Shown: positions 1 through 8,683 of the stretch, in pieces
Position numbering within the stretch: the stretch's first letter is position 1
Layout of the letters: every line of letters starts with the position of its first letter
Origin: Lachnoclostridium sp. An181
GTDB lineage: Bacteria > Bacillota > Clostridia > Lachnospirales > Lachnospiraceae
Direction of reading: 5' to 3'
NCBI RefSeq assembly: GCF_002160325.1
Contig: NZ_NFKJ01000016.1
Span: 1 to 64,000 of the forward strand
DNA length: 64,000 nucleotides
Made by a program: the position numbers and the translations under genes
The notes under the pieces: generated by a model
What the model was told of the DNA's origin: nothing
The model's input: the letters and a program-made list of their open reading frames with translations, nothing else
Database searches by the model: none

Positions 1-84
1 CTAACCATCGTCCTATTGTCATGTCCATTCCCCTGTTGATTTAACATGTGTTCGATCGGCAGGGATTCTTTTTCCCCTTATCCA

Positions 85-109
85 AAATCGAAATTTCCTA
101 TAAAATAAA
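85..109. repeat. Short intergenic repeat, copy 1
   Basis: These 25 bases match 56391-56415 with one mismatch (core AAATCGAAATTTCCTATA). In both places the copy lies directly beyond the U-tract of a minus-strand terminator. At the other site the sequence is one half of a perfect 13-bp inverted repeat; here the left arm is degenerate. Function unknown. Confidence 0.5.
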
Positions 110-139
110 GAAGGAGAGGATGCCCGAAAGCACCCTCTC
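100..139 (-). terminator. Intrinsic terminator of the phosphotransferase gene
   Basis: On the minus strand a 10-bp stem (GAGAGGGTGC / GCATCCTCTC, one G-U pair) with a 6-base loop is followed by CTTCTTTATTTT. It lies about 40 bases past the stop of the gene at 179-934. Confidence 0.85.
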
Positions 140-178
140 ACTCAAAAGCTATATGTAATTCTATTGTTTGATAAAATT

Positions 179-934
179 CTATTGATATTCGCAAACATCA
201 ACCCATTTCATCAAGAAATCTTTTTCCAAAGCATTCTCTTTTTCAAGCTGAGCAGCAGCAACGATCGGGAGCCATTTCTCCACATACTGTTTTGCTGTAT
301 CTGTCTTCTTGCAGAATAACTTCAGATATAAATCTGCTGTGTTCTGGTCTTTCAATGCAAACAACAAATATGTCATTGCAGCGTCTGCCCCTGCATTTCC
401 CTGTGTTGCATGTGCCCAGTCCACAACTGTCATCGTACCATCTTCCGCTACGATAACATTGGTAGGATTAAAGTCACCATGGCATACTTTCGTATGTTTC
501 GGCATTCCATCCAAGCGTGTCAAAAGTTCATATTTCTGTGTTGCGTCAAGTACATTCAATCCATTGATCTGACGAGTAAGTTTATCTTTGAGTTTGTTCA
601 TCAAAGGAGCTTTTTTAGAGTGGATCTCAAGCTGAAGATCTACAAATTTTTCCATGTATTCTTCCAGTTTACCCGGATTCTCTTTCATCAGCTCCGCCAA
701 AGTCTTCCCTTCTTTATACTCAAGCAAAAGTGCCCATTTTCCATCTACCTGTGAGACAGAAATCACTTTCGCCACATCAAGTCCTGTTTCCTCTGCTCTC
801 ACCTGATTCAACGCTTCATTAAACACATTTGATTTTGGATGGTTGTTTTCAAAAACTTTAACAATGCCCTCTTCACATTTGTAAACCTTTTTGTAAGAAC
901 GTTCAACGATAATGTTTTCTTTTTCTAGTTTCAT
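179..934 (-). CDS. Aminoglycoside/choline phosphotransferase-like kinase
   Basis: A 251-residue protein of the APH/choline-kinase fold. The catalytic-loop signature HGDFNPTNVIV is visible near residue 151 and the metal-binding VVDW near residue 169. Residues 1-95 form an ATP-binding N-lobe with a conserved LLLEY hinge. The family phosphorylates small alcohols or aminoglycosides with ATP; the substrate cannot be read from sequence. The ATG is preceded by AAGGAGG at good spacing. It is a single-gene unit with its own terminator, downstream of but separated from adhE by another terminator, so it is probably not part of fermentation. No resistance function is implied. Confidence 0.8.
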   Translation of the reverse strand: MKLEKENIIVERSYKKVYKCEEGIVKVFENNHPKSNVFNEALNQVRAEETGLDVAKVISVSQVDGKWALLLEYKEGKTLAELMKENPGKLEEYMEKFVDLQLEIHSKKAPLMNKLKDKLTRQINGLNVLDATQKYELLTRLDGMPKHTKVCHGDFNPTNVIVAEDGTMTVVDWAHATQGNAGADAAMTYLLFALKDQNTADLYLKLFCKKTDTAKQYVEKWLPIVAAAQLEKENALEKDFLMKWVDVCEYQ

Positions 935-1012
935 GATGCTTCCTCCTTATCCATGCCTTTTACGTTTTGCACAATTATTTCACCTTACTCATTTGATGAT
1001 ATGTGCGCTTTT

Positions 1013-1039
1013 ACCCAGAGCTCATTTTGAGCTCCGGGT
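1013..1039 (-). terminator. Terminator after adhE
   Basis: Minus-strand hairpin ACCCGGAGCTCA-AAA-TGAGCTCTGGGT, about 12 bp with one mismatch, located 27 bases past the adhE stop. It is followed by AAAAGC rather than a U-tract, so termination efficiency is uncertain. Confidence 0.6.
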
Positions 1040-1065
1040 ACCTTTGTGAATATTATATCACTTTT

Positions 1066-3678
1066 TTACTTTCCGTAATAGCATTTTAAGTAGATTTCTT
1101 TAATTTCTTTCATCAATGGATATCTTGGGTTTGCACCTGTACACTGATCATTGAATGCCTGCTCAACCATTTCATCTAATGTGTCGAGGAAATATTTTTC
1201 GTCAACGCCATATTCTTTGATCGTTTTCTTGATACCAATCTTTTCTTTGAGTTCTTCCAATTTCTGGCAGAACAGCTCAACTGTTTCTTTGTCATCTTTT
1301 CCACAGATTCCTGCATACCTTGCTGCCTCAGCGTATCTTGCAAGCGCGCTTGGATACTGATACTGAGAGAATGTTCCCATCTTAGCTGGAACTTCTGCTG
1401 CATTGTAACGGATCACTTCTGTCAGGATTACTGCGTTTGCGATACCGTGTGGCAAGTGATGGAATGCACCAAGTTTGTGAGCCATAGAATGGTTCAGTCC
1501 AAGGAATGCATTTGCGAATGCCATACCTGCGATGCAGGATGCATCTGCCATTTTCTCTCTTGCAATCGGGTCATTTGCACCGTTTTCGTAAGCAGATGGC
1601 AAGTAATCAAATACTGTCTTGATCGCCTGTAAGGAAAGACCTTTTGTGAAGTCTGTAGCCATAATGGATACATAAGACTCGATCGCATGTGTCATAACAT
1701 CGATACCGGATGCGCTTGTCAAGCCTTTTGGCTGTGTCATCATATTGTCAACATCTACGATTGCCATATCCGGGAGCAATTCGTAGTCAGCGAGCGGCCA
1801 TTTTACTCCTGTCTCAGCATCTGTAATGATAGCGAAAGGAGTAACCTCAGAACCTGTTCCTGAAGATGTTGGAATTGCTACAAAGTAAGCTTTCTCGCCC
1901 ATCTTAGGGAATTTAAATACTCTCTTGCGGATATCCATGAAGTCCATAGCCATGTCTTCAAAGTTTGCTTCCGGATGCTCATACATTACCCACATGATCT
2001 TTGCAGCGTCCATTGCAGAACCACCGCCAAGAGCGATGATCACGTCTGGTTCAAATGCTTTCATCTGAGCAGTTCCCTGCTGTGCACACTGTAATGTCGG
2101 GTCTGGAGCTACTTCATAGAAACATGTATGCTGGATTCCCATCTCATCCAATTTATCTTCGATTGGTTTTACATAACCATTTTTATATAAGAAACTATCT
2201 GTTACGATAAATGCTTTTTTCTTGTGCATTTCTGTGCCGAGCTCATCTAATGCAACTGGCATACATCCTTTTTTGAAGTAAACCTTTTCAGGTGTTCTGA
2301 ACCAAAGCATGTTTTCTCTCCTTTCGGCTACTGTCTTGATATTGATCAAATGTTTTACACCAACGTTTTCAGATACAGAGTTTCCGCCCCAGGAACCGCA
2401 TCCAAGTGTCAATGATGGTGCAAGTTTGAAGTTGTACAGATCACCGATACCACCTTGAGAAGAAGGTGTGTTGATAAGGATACGGCAAGTCTTCATTGCT
2501 GCCGCATGTTTTGCCATTTTTTCTGTCTGTGATGGATGAATGTACAAGGATGATGTATGTCCGTATCCGCCGTCAGCTACAAGCTGCTCTGCTTTTGCAA
2601 GTGCCTCATCAAAAGTTTTTGCTTTGTACATTGCAAGTACTGGAGAAAGTTTCTCATGTGCGAATTCTTCTGAAATATCTACTGATTCAACCTCACCGAT
2701 CAGAATCTTTGTACTCTCCGGAACATCCACACCTGCAAGTTTTGCGATTGTATATGCGGACTGTCCTACGATTTTTGCATTCAGAGCACCGTTGATGATA
2801 ATTGTCTTTCTTACTTTTTCGATTTCGTCTTTTTTCAGGAAGTAGCATCCTCTGTAAGCAAATTCATCTTTTACCTGTTTGTAAACAGACTCAAGAACTG
2901 TTACAGACTGCTCGGATGCACAGATCATACCATTGTCAAATGTTTTGGAATGAATGATAGAGTTTACAGCCAGTTTGATATCTGCTGTGTCATCGATGAT
3001 GACCGGAGTATTACCAGCTCCAACACCAAGTGCCGGTTTTCCTGAAGAGTAAGCAGCCTTAACCATTCCCGGACCACCTGTTGCGAGGATGATGTCCGCA
3101 TCTCTCATAACCTGGTTTGTAAGTTCCAGTGAAGGAACATCGATCCAGCCAATGATTCCCTCCGGTGCACCAGCTTTTACTGCTGCTTCAAGTACAACTT
3201 TTGCAGCTGCGATCGTACAAGCTTTTGCACGTGGATGCGGGCTGATGATGATCGCGTTTCTTGTTTTCAAAGCGATCAATGTTTTAAAGATTGCTGTTGA
3301 TGTCGGGTTAGTCGTAGGAATAACAGCTGCGATGATACCAATCGGCTCTGCAATTTTTTTGATTCCGTAAGCTTTATCTTCTTCAATTACACCGCAAGTT
3401 TTTGTATTTTTGTATGCGTTGTAAATATATTCTGCTGCATAGTGGTTTTTGATAACTTTATCTTCCACAACGCCCATTCCTGTCTCTTCTACTGCCATCT
3501 TAGCAAGCGGAATACGCATTTTATTGGCTGCCATAGCTGCCTGGAAGAAAATTTCATCTACCTGCTCCTGTGTATAAGTAGCAAACTGTTTCTGAGCTTC
3601 TTTCATAGCCTGCATTTTGGCTGTCAATGCTTCTACATTGTCAATAATTTCTGGTAAAACTTCGTTTTTCTTTGCCAT
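1066..3678 (-). CDS. adhE: Bifunctional aldehyde-alcohol dehydrogenase AdhE
   Basis: An 870-residue fusion enzyme of normal AdhE length. Residues 1-440 are a CoA-acylating aldehyde dehydrogenase with catalytic Cys253 in FDNGMICASEQ. Residues 450-870 are an iron-dependent alcohol dehydrogenase with the GGGSAMDAAK nucleotide-binding loop near 550 and the metal-binding histidines of HAIESY and NHSMAHKLGAFHH. It reduces acetyl-CoA through acetaldehyde to ethanol and reoxidises NADH. The ATG has the SD GAAGGAGAG. It is monocistronic, with a strong promoter and a possible Rex operator just upstream, which fits redox control seen in many Clostridia. Confidence 0.97.
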   Translation of the reverse strand: MAKKNEVLPEIIDNVEALTAKMQAMKEAQKQFATYTQEQVDEIFFQAAMAANKMRIPLAKMAVEETGMGVVEDKVIKNHYAAEYIYNAYKNTKTCGVIEEDKAYGIKKIAEPIGIIAAVIPTTNPTSTAIFKTLIALKTRNAIIISPHPRAKACTIAAAKVVLEAAVKAGAPEGIIGWIDVPSLELTNQVMRDADIILATGGPGMVKAAYSSGKPALGVGAGNTPVIIDDTADIKLAVNSIIHSKTFDNGMICASEQSVTVLESVYKQVKDEFAYRGCYFLKKDEIEKVRKTIIINGALNAKIVGQSAYTIAKLAGVDVPESTKILIGEVESVDISEEFAHEKLSPVLAMYKAKTFDEALAKAEQLVADGGYGHTSSLYIHPSQTEKMAKHAAAMKTCRILINTPSSQGGIGDLYNFKLAPSLTLGCGSWGGNSVSENVGVKHLINIKTVAERRENMLWFRTPEKVYFKKGCMPVALDELGTEMHKKKAFIVTDSFLYKNGYVKPIEDKLDEMGIQHTCFYEVAPDPTLQCAQQGTAQMKAFEPDVIIALGGGSAMDAAKIMWVMYEHPEANFEDMAMDFMDIRKRVFKFPKMGEKAYFVAIPTSSGTGSEVTPFAIITDAETGVKWPLADYELLPDMAIVDVDNMMTQPKGLTSASGIDVMTHAIESYVSIMATDFTKGLSLQAIKTVFDYLPSAYENGANDPIAREKMADASCIAGMAFANAFLGLNHSMAHKLGAFHHLPHGIANAVILTEVIRYNAAEVPAKMGTFSQYQYPSALARYAEAARYAGICGKDDKETVELFCQKLEELKEKIGIKKTIKEYGVDEKYFLDTLDEMVEQAFNDQCTGANPRYPLMKEIKEIYLKCYYGK

Positions 3679-3727
3679 ACCATTCTCTCCTTCTGAATTG
3701 AGTTTTTATTTGCTCTTCATGAGTGTA

Positions 3728-3756
3728 AGTATAAGTTATCGTTATTTTTTTGTCAA
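3728..3756 (-). promoter_or_regulatory. adhE promoter
   Basis: Minus strand TTGACA (-35), 17-bp spacer, TATACT (-10). This is a near-consensus sigma-A promoter about 50 bases upstream of the adhE ATG. Confidence 0.85.
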
Positions 3757-3763
3757 TAGGATT

Positions 3764-3781
3764 TTGTTATTTTTTTAACGT
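3764..3781. promoter_or_regulatory. Possible Rex operator upstream of adhE
   Basis: TTGTTAT-TTTT-TTAACGT matches 11 of the 14 fixed positions of the Rex consensus TTGTTAA-N4-TTAACAA. It lies directly upstream of the adhE -35. AdhE is a classic Rex (NADH/NAD sensor) target in Firmicutes. The assignment rests on position plus an imperfect match in an AT-rich region. Confidence 0.4.
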
Positions 3782-3867
3782 TTTCGTATGCTTTCCTCTT
3801 TTGCACAACGAAACTTTACTTTTCGACATTTTTCTTGTATCATTCCACCACATCATGGATTTTCTAT

Positions 3868-4308
3868 TTACACAAATATCCAAGCCTGCAGCCATGCCAG
3901 AAACATCCCTATTGAAAAGAAAATTCCCATGGGGAGCTCCGTTCCTTTTACAGACTTTCTTCTGACCAAAAGAAAAAGACACCATACCCCAGCTGCAAGA
4001 ACACCTGCTGAAAATGCCTTCCAACTTCCCTCCACACCAAGAGAGAGCGCTCCAGCTGACATAAGCTTTATATCCCCTCCTCCAAAAGTCCGCACTGCAA
4101 GATTGAGGACGATCATAAACACGGCAATAGAGCCTGCGCCCGCAAAAGCTTGAAACACTCCGACTCCGTCATCAGCAATTGCAGAAAGTCCGCAGGCACC
4201 TGCGAGCAGAGATACTGCATGATTTGGAATTTTTTTGTAGAAAATATCATATACGGATATATAAATCAGAATAGAACAACAGATAAAAATAAGAATTGCT
4301 TGCTGCAT
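3868..4308 (-). CDS. A24-family prepilin peptidase-like membrane protease
   Basis: A 146-residue polytopic membrane protein. It has the two aspartate motifs of type IV prepilin peptidases: YDIFYKKIPN near residue 19 and GGGDIK near residue 76, plus about five hydrophobic segments. The N-terminal methylase domain and cysteine-rich region of full PilD are missing, so it is a minimal catalytic domain as found with Flp/Tad pili. No pilin genes are nearby, so the substrate is unknown. SD AAAGGAG precedes the ATG. Confidence 0.8.
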   Translation of the reverse strand: MQQAILIFICCSILIYISVYDIFYKKIPNHAVSLLAGACGLSAIADDGVGVFQAFAGAGSIAVFMIVLNLAVRTFGGGDIKLMSAGALSLGVEGSWKAFSAGVLAAGVWCLFLLVRRKSVKGTELPMGIFFSIGMFLAWLQAWIFV

Positions 4309-4330
4309 GAAACTCCTTTAAAGATAAAAT

Positions 4331-4370
4331 AATAGACGGCCGCTTTGCGAACCGTCTATTGTCATGAATA
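4331..4370 (-). terminator. Stem-loop after rplQ, element copy 1
   Basis: Read on the minus strand, TATTCATGACAATAG leads into a stem AATAGACGG / CCGTCTATT with the loop TTCGCAAAGCGG, then ATTATTTTATC. It starts immediately after the rplQ stop and probably ends the ribosomal superoperon. A second copy with the same flank and a different but still paired stem is at 6081-6120. Confidence 0.65.
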
Positions 4371-4901
4371 TTATACAAGTTCGATGAGTACTTCCATCGC
4401 TGCGTCACCTTTACGCTGTCCAATCTTGATGATTCTTGTGTAACCACCATTGCGTCCCTCGTATTTTGGTGCGATTTCATCAAACAACTTTGCAACCATA
4501 TCCACTTCTTTTGCTTTTGCTTTTTTGTCAGCTTTGTCTGACACTTTTACCGGATATAAAACTTTGAGCATCTGACGTCTTGCATGAAGTCTGGATGGCA
4601 TGTCTTTTTTGATCTTCTTTTCAACTTCATCGTAAACAGTTACTTTCTTTCCGTCTACAACTTCTTTTACTCTCTTGCCATCTTTGTCTTTTCTTGCAAC
4701 TTTTGCTTTCACAGTAACTTCTTCATAGTTGTCTTTTTCTTTTACTGCCATAGCAATAAGACCTTCGGCAATCTTTTTGATCTCTTTTGCCTTTGTCTCA
4801 GTTGTAACAATCTTACCGTTGCAAAGCAAAGCTGTTACCTGGTTTCTCAATAATGCTTTTCTTTGGCTTGATGTTCTGCCAAGCTTTCTATATTTTGCCA
4901 T
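4371..4901 (-). CDS. rplQ: 50S ribosomal protein L17
   Basis: Ribosomal protein L17, 176 residues from MAKYRKLGRTSSQRKALLRN. The start at 4901 is chosen because GGAGGATAATGAA precedes it; an upstream in-frame start at 4916 lies inside the SD. The protein is about 55 residues longer than the usual 120-residue L17. The extra lysine-rich, highly charged stretch lies near residues 60-115, inserted before the conserved SRLHARRQ. It is the last gene of the alpha operon, after rpoA. Confidence 0.97.
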   Translation of the reverse strand: MAKYRKLGRTSSQRKALLRNQVTALLCNGKIVTTETKAKEIKKIAEGLIAMAVKEKDNYEEVTVKAKVARKDKDGKRVKEVVDGKKVTVYDEVEKKIKKDMPSRLHARRQMLKVLYPVKVSDKADKKAKAKEVDMVAKLFDEIAPKYEGRNGGYTRIIKIGQRKGDAAMEVLIELV

Positions 4902-4937
4902 TTCATTATCCTCCATATTTGTGACATATCACCGCGC

Positions 4938-4987
4938 TCTTCGGGCTTACCGGCAATATGCTCTGGTTATGCATTCTTCGGGCTTAC
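4938..4987 (-). repeat. 13-base direct repeat in the rpoA-rplQ spacer
   Basis: TCTTCGGGCTTAC occurs at 4938-4950 and again at 4975-4987, 37 bases apart, in the roughly 100-base spacer upstream of rplQ. In the transcript each copy reads GTAAGCCCGAAGA. It may be part of a translational control structure for L17 or a local duplication. Confidence 0.5.
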
Positions 4988-5006
4988 TAGCCAGATATTA
5001 TATTGT

Positions 5007-5969
5007 TTAGGCATCCTCTCCCGGGCTCAATTCAAGACCCAGCTCTTTTAATTTTGCCAATACTTCTTCCAAAGATTTGCGTCCAAGGTTGCGGACTTTC
5101 ATCATATCTTCAGGTGTTCTGTTTGTCAATTCTTCCACTGTGTTGATGCCCGCTCTCTTCAAACAGTTGTAGGAACGAACAGAGAGCTCAAGCTCATCAA
5201 TGCTCATCTCAAGCACTTTTTCTTTTTCATCATCCTCTTTTTCAATCATAACTTCAGCAGCCTGTGCTACTTCAGAGAGATCAATGAATAGTTTCAAGTG
5301 CTCATTGAGTACTTTCGCCGCAAGGCTCACCGCCTCATCCGGCATCAGCGTACCGTTTGTGTACACGTCCAGTGTCAGTTTGTCAAAATCAGTAATCTGT
5401 CCCACACGTGTATTCTGAACTGTCAGGTTTACACGCTCTACTGGTGTGTAGATGGAATCTATCGGAATCACGCCGATTGGAAGGTCTTCGTTTTTATTTT
5501 TATCAGCACTTACGTACCCTCTTCCCTTTGTGATGGTCAGCTCCATATACAATTTGCTGTCAGCGCCTCCGTTGAGTGTGGCGATAACTGCATCCGGATT
5601 CATAATCTCAATATCAGGATCAGCCTGAATATCCGCTCCTGTAACAACACCTTCTCCTTCAAATTCGATATAAGCTGTCTTTGGCTCATCTGTCTCTGAA
5701 GAATTCTTGATTGCCAATGATTTCAGATTCATGATAATCTCTGTCACATCTTCCTTTACCCCAGGAATGGAGCTGAACTCGTGCAGCACGCCGTCAATCT
5801 TGACATGACTCACCGCTGCACCAGGAAGTGAAGAGAGCATGATTCTTCTAAGAGAGTTGCCAAGAGTGATACCATATCCTCTCTCGAGCGGCTCCACTAC
5901 AAATCTTCCATATTTTTTATCTTCTGAAATCTCTGTAATTTCAATATTCGGTTTATTAAAATCAAACAC
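5007..5969 (-). CDS. rpoA: DNA-directed RNA polymerase subunit alpha
   Basis: A 320-residue alpha subunit. The N-terminal domain (1-230) dimerises and assembles the core; it carries [20 protein letters not shown] near residue 30. An acidic linker ([10 protein letters not shown]) leads to the C-terminal domain from about 255, with the UP-element and activator surface [17 protein letters not shown] and the HhH-like [11 protein letters not shown]. Order rpsD-rpoA-rplQ is the standard alpha operon. Confidence 0.99.
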   Translation of the reverse strand: MFDFNKPNIEITEISEDKKYGRFVVEPLERGYGITLGNSLRRIMLSSLPGAAVSHVKIDGVLHEFSSIPGVKEDVTEIIMNLKSLAIKNSSETDEPKTAYIEFEGEGVVTGADIQADPDIEIMNPDAVIATLNGGADSKLYMELTITKGRGYVSADKNKNEDLPIGVIPIDSIYTPVERVNLTVQNTRVGQITDFDKLTLDVYTNGTLMPDEAVSLAAKVLNEHLKLFIDLSEVAQAAEVMIEKEDDEKEKVLEMSIDELELSVRSYNCLKRAGINTVEELTNRTPEDMMKVRNLGRKSLEEVLAKLKELGLELSPGEDA

Positions 5970-6080
5970 TACAAAGGCCCTCCTTTTGGCTTGTTATATG
6001 TTGAGGGATTCTAAATACCCCGTAAAGCAGCATACCAGATATAAATATATTATAACTGGCTGCTGCCATACGGTAAACAT

Positions 6081-6120
6081 ATAGAAAGCGCATTTTGCAA
6101 ACTTTCTATTGTCATGAATA
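6081..6120 (-). other. Stem-loop between rpsD and rpoA, element copy 2
   Basis: Minus strand TATTCATGACAATAG is followed by the stem ATAGAAAG / CTTTCTAT and the loop TTTGCAAAATGCG. The 15-base flank is identical to copy 1 at 4331-4370, while the stem sequence differs and still pairs. It begins 12 bases after the rpsD stop, inside the operon, and lacks a U-tract. A processing site or regulatory structure is more likely than a full terminator. Confidence 0.55.
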
Positions 6121-6131
6121 CAAATCTTAGC

Positions 6132-6725
6132 CTATTTAGAATATAATTCGACAATCAACATTTCATCGACAGGAACATCAATTGCTTCTCTTGCCGGAAG
6201 TTCTTTCACAGAACCTTTTAAGTTTTCTGCGTCAACATCCATCCATTCCGGTACCATTCTTCCAGCTGTCACTTCCAGAATATCTTTATATCTCTGAGAA
6301 CCTTTTTTGTTTTCCTTGATCTCAATGGTATCTCCAGCTTTAATAAGGTAAGATGGGATATTCACCTGTTTTCCATTTACCAAAACATGCTTGTGGTCAA
6401 CGATCTGTCTTGCTTCACGTCTTGTTCTTGCAAAGCCCATACGGAAAACAACATTGTCTAATCTTGATTCAAGAAGAATCATAAGATTTTCACCAGTCAT
6501 ACCATTCATCTGTTTTGCCTTGTTATAGTAATTTCTGAATGGTTTTTCCAATACGCCGTAGATGAATTTAGCTTTCTGTTTCTCGCGAAGCTGAAGGCCG
6601 TACTCACTCATCTTTCTGTTCGCTCTTTTTAACTGTCTATTAGATTTTTTATCGATTCCTAAATAGATCGGATCCATACCAAGAGATCTGCATCTTTTAA
6701 GAACTGGAACTCTGTTTACTGCCAT
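6132..6725 (-). CDS. rpsD: 30S ribosomal protein S4
   Basis: Primary 16S rRNA-binding protein S4, 197 residues. The RNA-binding S4 domain is visible at about 88-150 (SRLDNVVFRMGFARTRREAR, VDHKHVLVNGKQVNIPSYL). The N-terminal zinc-finger cysteines of some S4 proteins are absent (only one Cys), so it is the zinc-free form. It lies between rpsK and rpoA, as is usual in Firmicutes that carry S4 in the alpha operon. Confidence 0.98.
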   Translation of the reverse strand: MAVNRVPVLKRCRSLGMDPIYLGIDKKSNRQLKRANRKMSEYGLQLREKQKAKFIYGVLEKPFRNYYNKAKQMNGMTGENLMILLESRLDNVVFRMGFARTRREARQIVDHKHVLVNGKQVNIPSYLIKAGDTIEIKENKKGSQRYKDILEVTAGRMVPEWMDVDAENLKGSVKELPAREAIDVPVDEMLIVELYSK

Positions 6726-6742
6726 GTTCTTCTATCCTCCTA

Positions 6743-7138
6743 TTACACTCTTCTACGTTTTGGTGGACGACATCCATTATGTGGTACTGGAGTAACGTCT
6801 TTGATACTTGTTACATCGATTCCGCAAGCCTGCAGCGCACGAATTGCTGCCTCTCTTCCTGAACCTGGTCCCTTAACCATAACGTCCACTGACTTCAGAC
6901 CATGTACTAATGCTGCTTTTGCTGCTGTCTCAGCTGCCATCTGAGCTGCATAAGGAGTAGATTTCCTTGAACCTTTAAATCCAAGACCACCGGCACTTGC
7001 CCATGATAAAGCATTTCCCTGTGCATCTGTCAATGTTACGATTGTGTTGTTGAAAGATGACTGGATATGTGCCTGTCCGCGTTCAACGTTTTTCTTGACA
7101 CGTTTTTTTGTTACTTTTTTTGCAACTTTCTTAGCCAT
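6743..7138 (-). CDS. rpsK: 30S ribosomal protein S11
   Basis: S11, 131 residues, platform protein of the 30S subunit. It has a lysine-rich N-terminus, the conserved [16 protein letters not shown] and the C-terminal [13 protein letters not shown]. It follows rpsM and precedes rpsD. Confidence 0.98.
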   Translation of the reverse strand: MAKKVAKKVTKKRVKKNVERGQAHIQSSFNNTIVTLTDAQGNALSWASAGGLGFKGSRKSTPYAAQMAAETAAKAALVHGLKSVDVMVKGPGSGREAAIRALQACGIDVTSIKDVTPVPHNGCRPPKRRRV

Positions 7139-7190
7139 TATAAACTAACCTACTTTCTCCAATATTTCCGAATTTCACTACATCAAGTGC

Positions 7191-7559
7191 TTATTTCTTC
7201 TTATTTGCAACAGTTCTCTTAGGACCTTTTCTTGTTCTTGCGTTTGTCTTTGTCTTCTGTCCACGAACAGGAAGTCCTTTTCTGTGACGGATACCTCTGT
7301 AGCATCCGATCTCCTGTAATCTCTTGATATTCAGGGCAATCTCTCTTCTCAGATCACCTTCCACCATCTGTGTCTCATCGATCACTGCACTGATTTTCTT
7401 TACTTCTTCGTCAGTCAGATCTCTGACACGTGTATCTGGATTTACTCCAGCTTCCTTTAAAATACGATTAGAACTTACTCTACCGATTCCGTAGATATAA
7501 GTTAAGCCAATTTCGACACGTTTGTCTCTTGGTAAGTCTACACCTGCAATACGAGCCAT
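7191..7559 (-). CDS. rpsM: 30S ribosomal protein S13
   Basis: S13, 122 residues from [14 protein letters not shown], a head protein contacting tRNA and L5. It has the helix-hairpin-helix [13 protein letters not shown] and the basic tail [11 protein letters not shown]. The start at 7559 follows GGAGGAAAATCAC; a TTG/ATG extension to 7574 would begin inside this SD. An unusually long structured non-coding stretch of about 400 bases separates it from rpmJ. Confidence 0.98.
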   Translation of the reverse strand: MARIAGVDLPRDKRVEIGLTYIYGIGRVSSNRILKEAGVNPDTRVRDLTDEEVKKISAVIDETQMVEGDLRREIALNIKRLQEIGCYRGIRHRKGLPVRGQKTKTNARTRKGPKRTVANKKK

Positions 7560-7594
7560 GTGATTTTCCTCCATCTTTCTTCCGGCATAAAAAC

Positions 7595-7923
7595 ATTAGC
7601 AGCTCCCGAAATCTTCCGGGCCTGAAATGTCGTGCTAATCTTTCTGCCTGGTTGTTAATATTGTCCCAAATTGGGATACAGCATACTGCGGAAGTACCGC
7701 TGCATCCAGCTGCTAGATACTACAGCCTTTCTCAGCACCGGTTTCCCGGTCTATAATATGCTCACATACAAATACGGAAAGCACATCCTCTGATTGTCTG
7801 TACTCTCCCCTGCTGTCCTGTATATTATAGAAATGACACTGAGTATTATAAGCAATATATAATGTGAAGATGTTCCTCACTATATATCAACAGTAGTTAC
7901 ACGCATCCTTGTGTGTCACTACT
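7595..7923 (-). ncRNA. Structured non-coding stretch between rpmJ and rpsM
   Basis: The 399 bases from 7560 to 7958 carry no supportable gene although the genes on both sides are packed within tens of bases. On the minus strand I can draw several hairpins: AGTAGT / ACTACT with inner ACAC / GTGT (7892-7923), CCGG-GAAA-CCGG (7738-7749), GGAT-CAGC / GCTG-ATCC around GCGG / CCGC (7674-7707), and ATTAGCA / TGCTAAT enclosing CCCG / CGGG (7595-7639) next to the rpsM SD. Two TATAAT boxes near 7820-7855 could be internal promoters. A leader controlling the alpha operon is the likeliest reading. Confidence 0.45.
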
Positions 7924-7958
7924 ACAGCCGCCTTAAATAAATTTACAAACAATGGACA

Positions 7959-8072
7959 TTAACCCTGTCTTTGTTTGTGTTTCGGATTTTCGCAGATTAC
8001 TCTGACGCTTCCTTTTCTTTTGATAATCTTGCATTTTTCGCAAATTGGTTTTACTGATGATCTAACCTTCAC
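7959..8072 (-). CDS. rpmJ: 50S ribosomal protein L36
   Basis: L36, 37 residues. Start GTG at 8072 with GGAGGATTTACC upstream; the protein begins [15 protein letters not shown]. The zinc ribbon is intact (C-x2-C-x12-C-x4-H), so this is the zinc-dependent paralog. It lies between infA and the long leader region of rpsM. Confidence 0.96.
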   Translation of the reverse strand: MKVRSSVKPICEKCKIIKRKGSVRVICENPKHKQRQG

Positions 8073-8190
8073 GGTAAATCCTCCTTTCCCTCGTTGCCAA
8101 TTTCGGTTTTCAAACAAAACTGTAGGCGAACTTTCCTAACAGTTCGCCTAATATTATAGCACTTTGCTTTCCACAAAGTCAACAGTTATT

Positions 8191-8409
8191 TTATTTATCT
8201 CTCCAAATAATTCTTCCCTTTGACAGATCATACGGGGACAACTCCAAAGTCACTTTGTCTCCCGGTAAAATCTTGATAAAATTCATGCGAAGTTTTCCGC
8301 TGATGTGCGCAAGCACCTGATGTCCGTTTTCCAACTCTACCTGAAACATTGCATTCGGCAATTTTTCCACAACAGTTCCTTCAATTTCAATTACATCTGC
8401 TTTTGACAT
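8191..8409 (-). CDS. infA: Translation initiation factor IF-1
   Basis: IF-1, 72 residues, a single S1-like OB fold that occupies the A site of the 30S subunit during initiation. It has the typical [20 protein letters not shown] start and [33 protein letters not shown] precedes the ATG. It lies 10 bases after the KOW-protein gene. Confidence 0.98.
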   Translation of the reverse strand: MSKADVIEIEGTVVEKLPNAMFQVELENGHQVLAHISGKLRMNFIKILPGDKVTLELSPYDLSKGRIIWRDK

Positions 8410-8419
8410 ATTCTTCCTC

Positions 8420-8671
8420 CTAAATCAACTTCTCTTTCTTATACAATTTCAAAATACGTTTTAGCTTTACATTATCGCTCTCTTCCAGCTCGTAATACCT
8501 GCCGATTGGCTGGACATGTTTCTTTTTCTTTTTTTTAGGTTTTTCCCATGTCCTGACCTCTCCGTCCGCCAGATACACGTACCTGTCTTCTTCTCCTATT
8601 ACTATATAAACATTGTTTTTGTCATGCCCTGCCTTTGATTTGGCGAGCATTCCCATCTTCCATTCTGTCAT
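8420..8671 (-). CDS. KOW-domain RNA-binding protein (L14e-like)
   Basis: An 83-residue basic protein with an N-terminal KOW-like barrel ([20 protein letters not shown]) and a lysine run KPKKKKKKH near residue 47. Proteins of this type, annotated as L14e/KOW RNA-binding, sit between map and infA in many Firmicutes and are thought to bind the ribosome or rRNA; the exact role is not established. The start at 8671 is preferred because GAGGA lies six bases upstream; a GTG directly before it is an alternative. Confidence 0.8.
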   Translation of the reverse strand: MTEWKMGMLAKSKAGHDKNNVYIVIGEEDRYVYLADGEVRTWEKPKKKKKKHVQPIGRYYELEESDNVKLKRILKLYKKEKLI

Positions 8672-8683
8672 CACTCTTCCTCG

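Noticed and set aside
13-24. Third copy of the CTATTGTCATG stem-loop element
   Set aside because: Only 11 bases match and no stem is present beside it.
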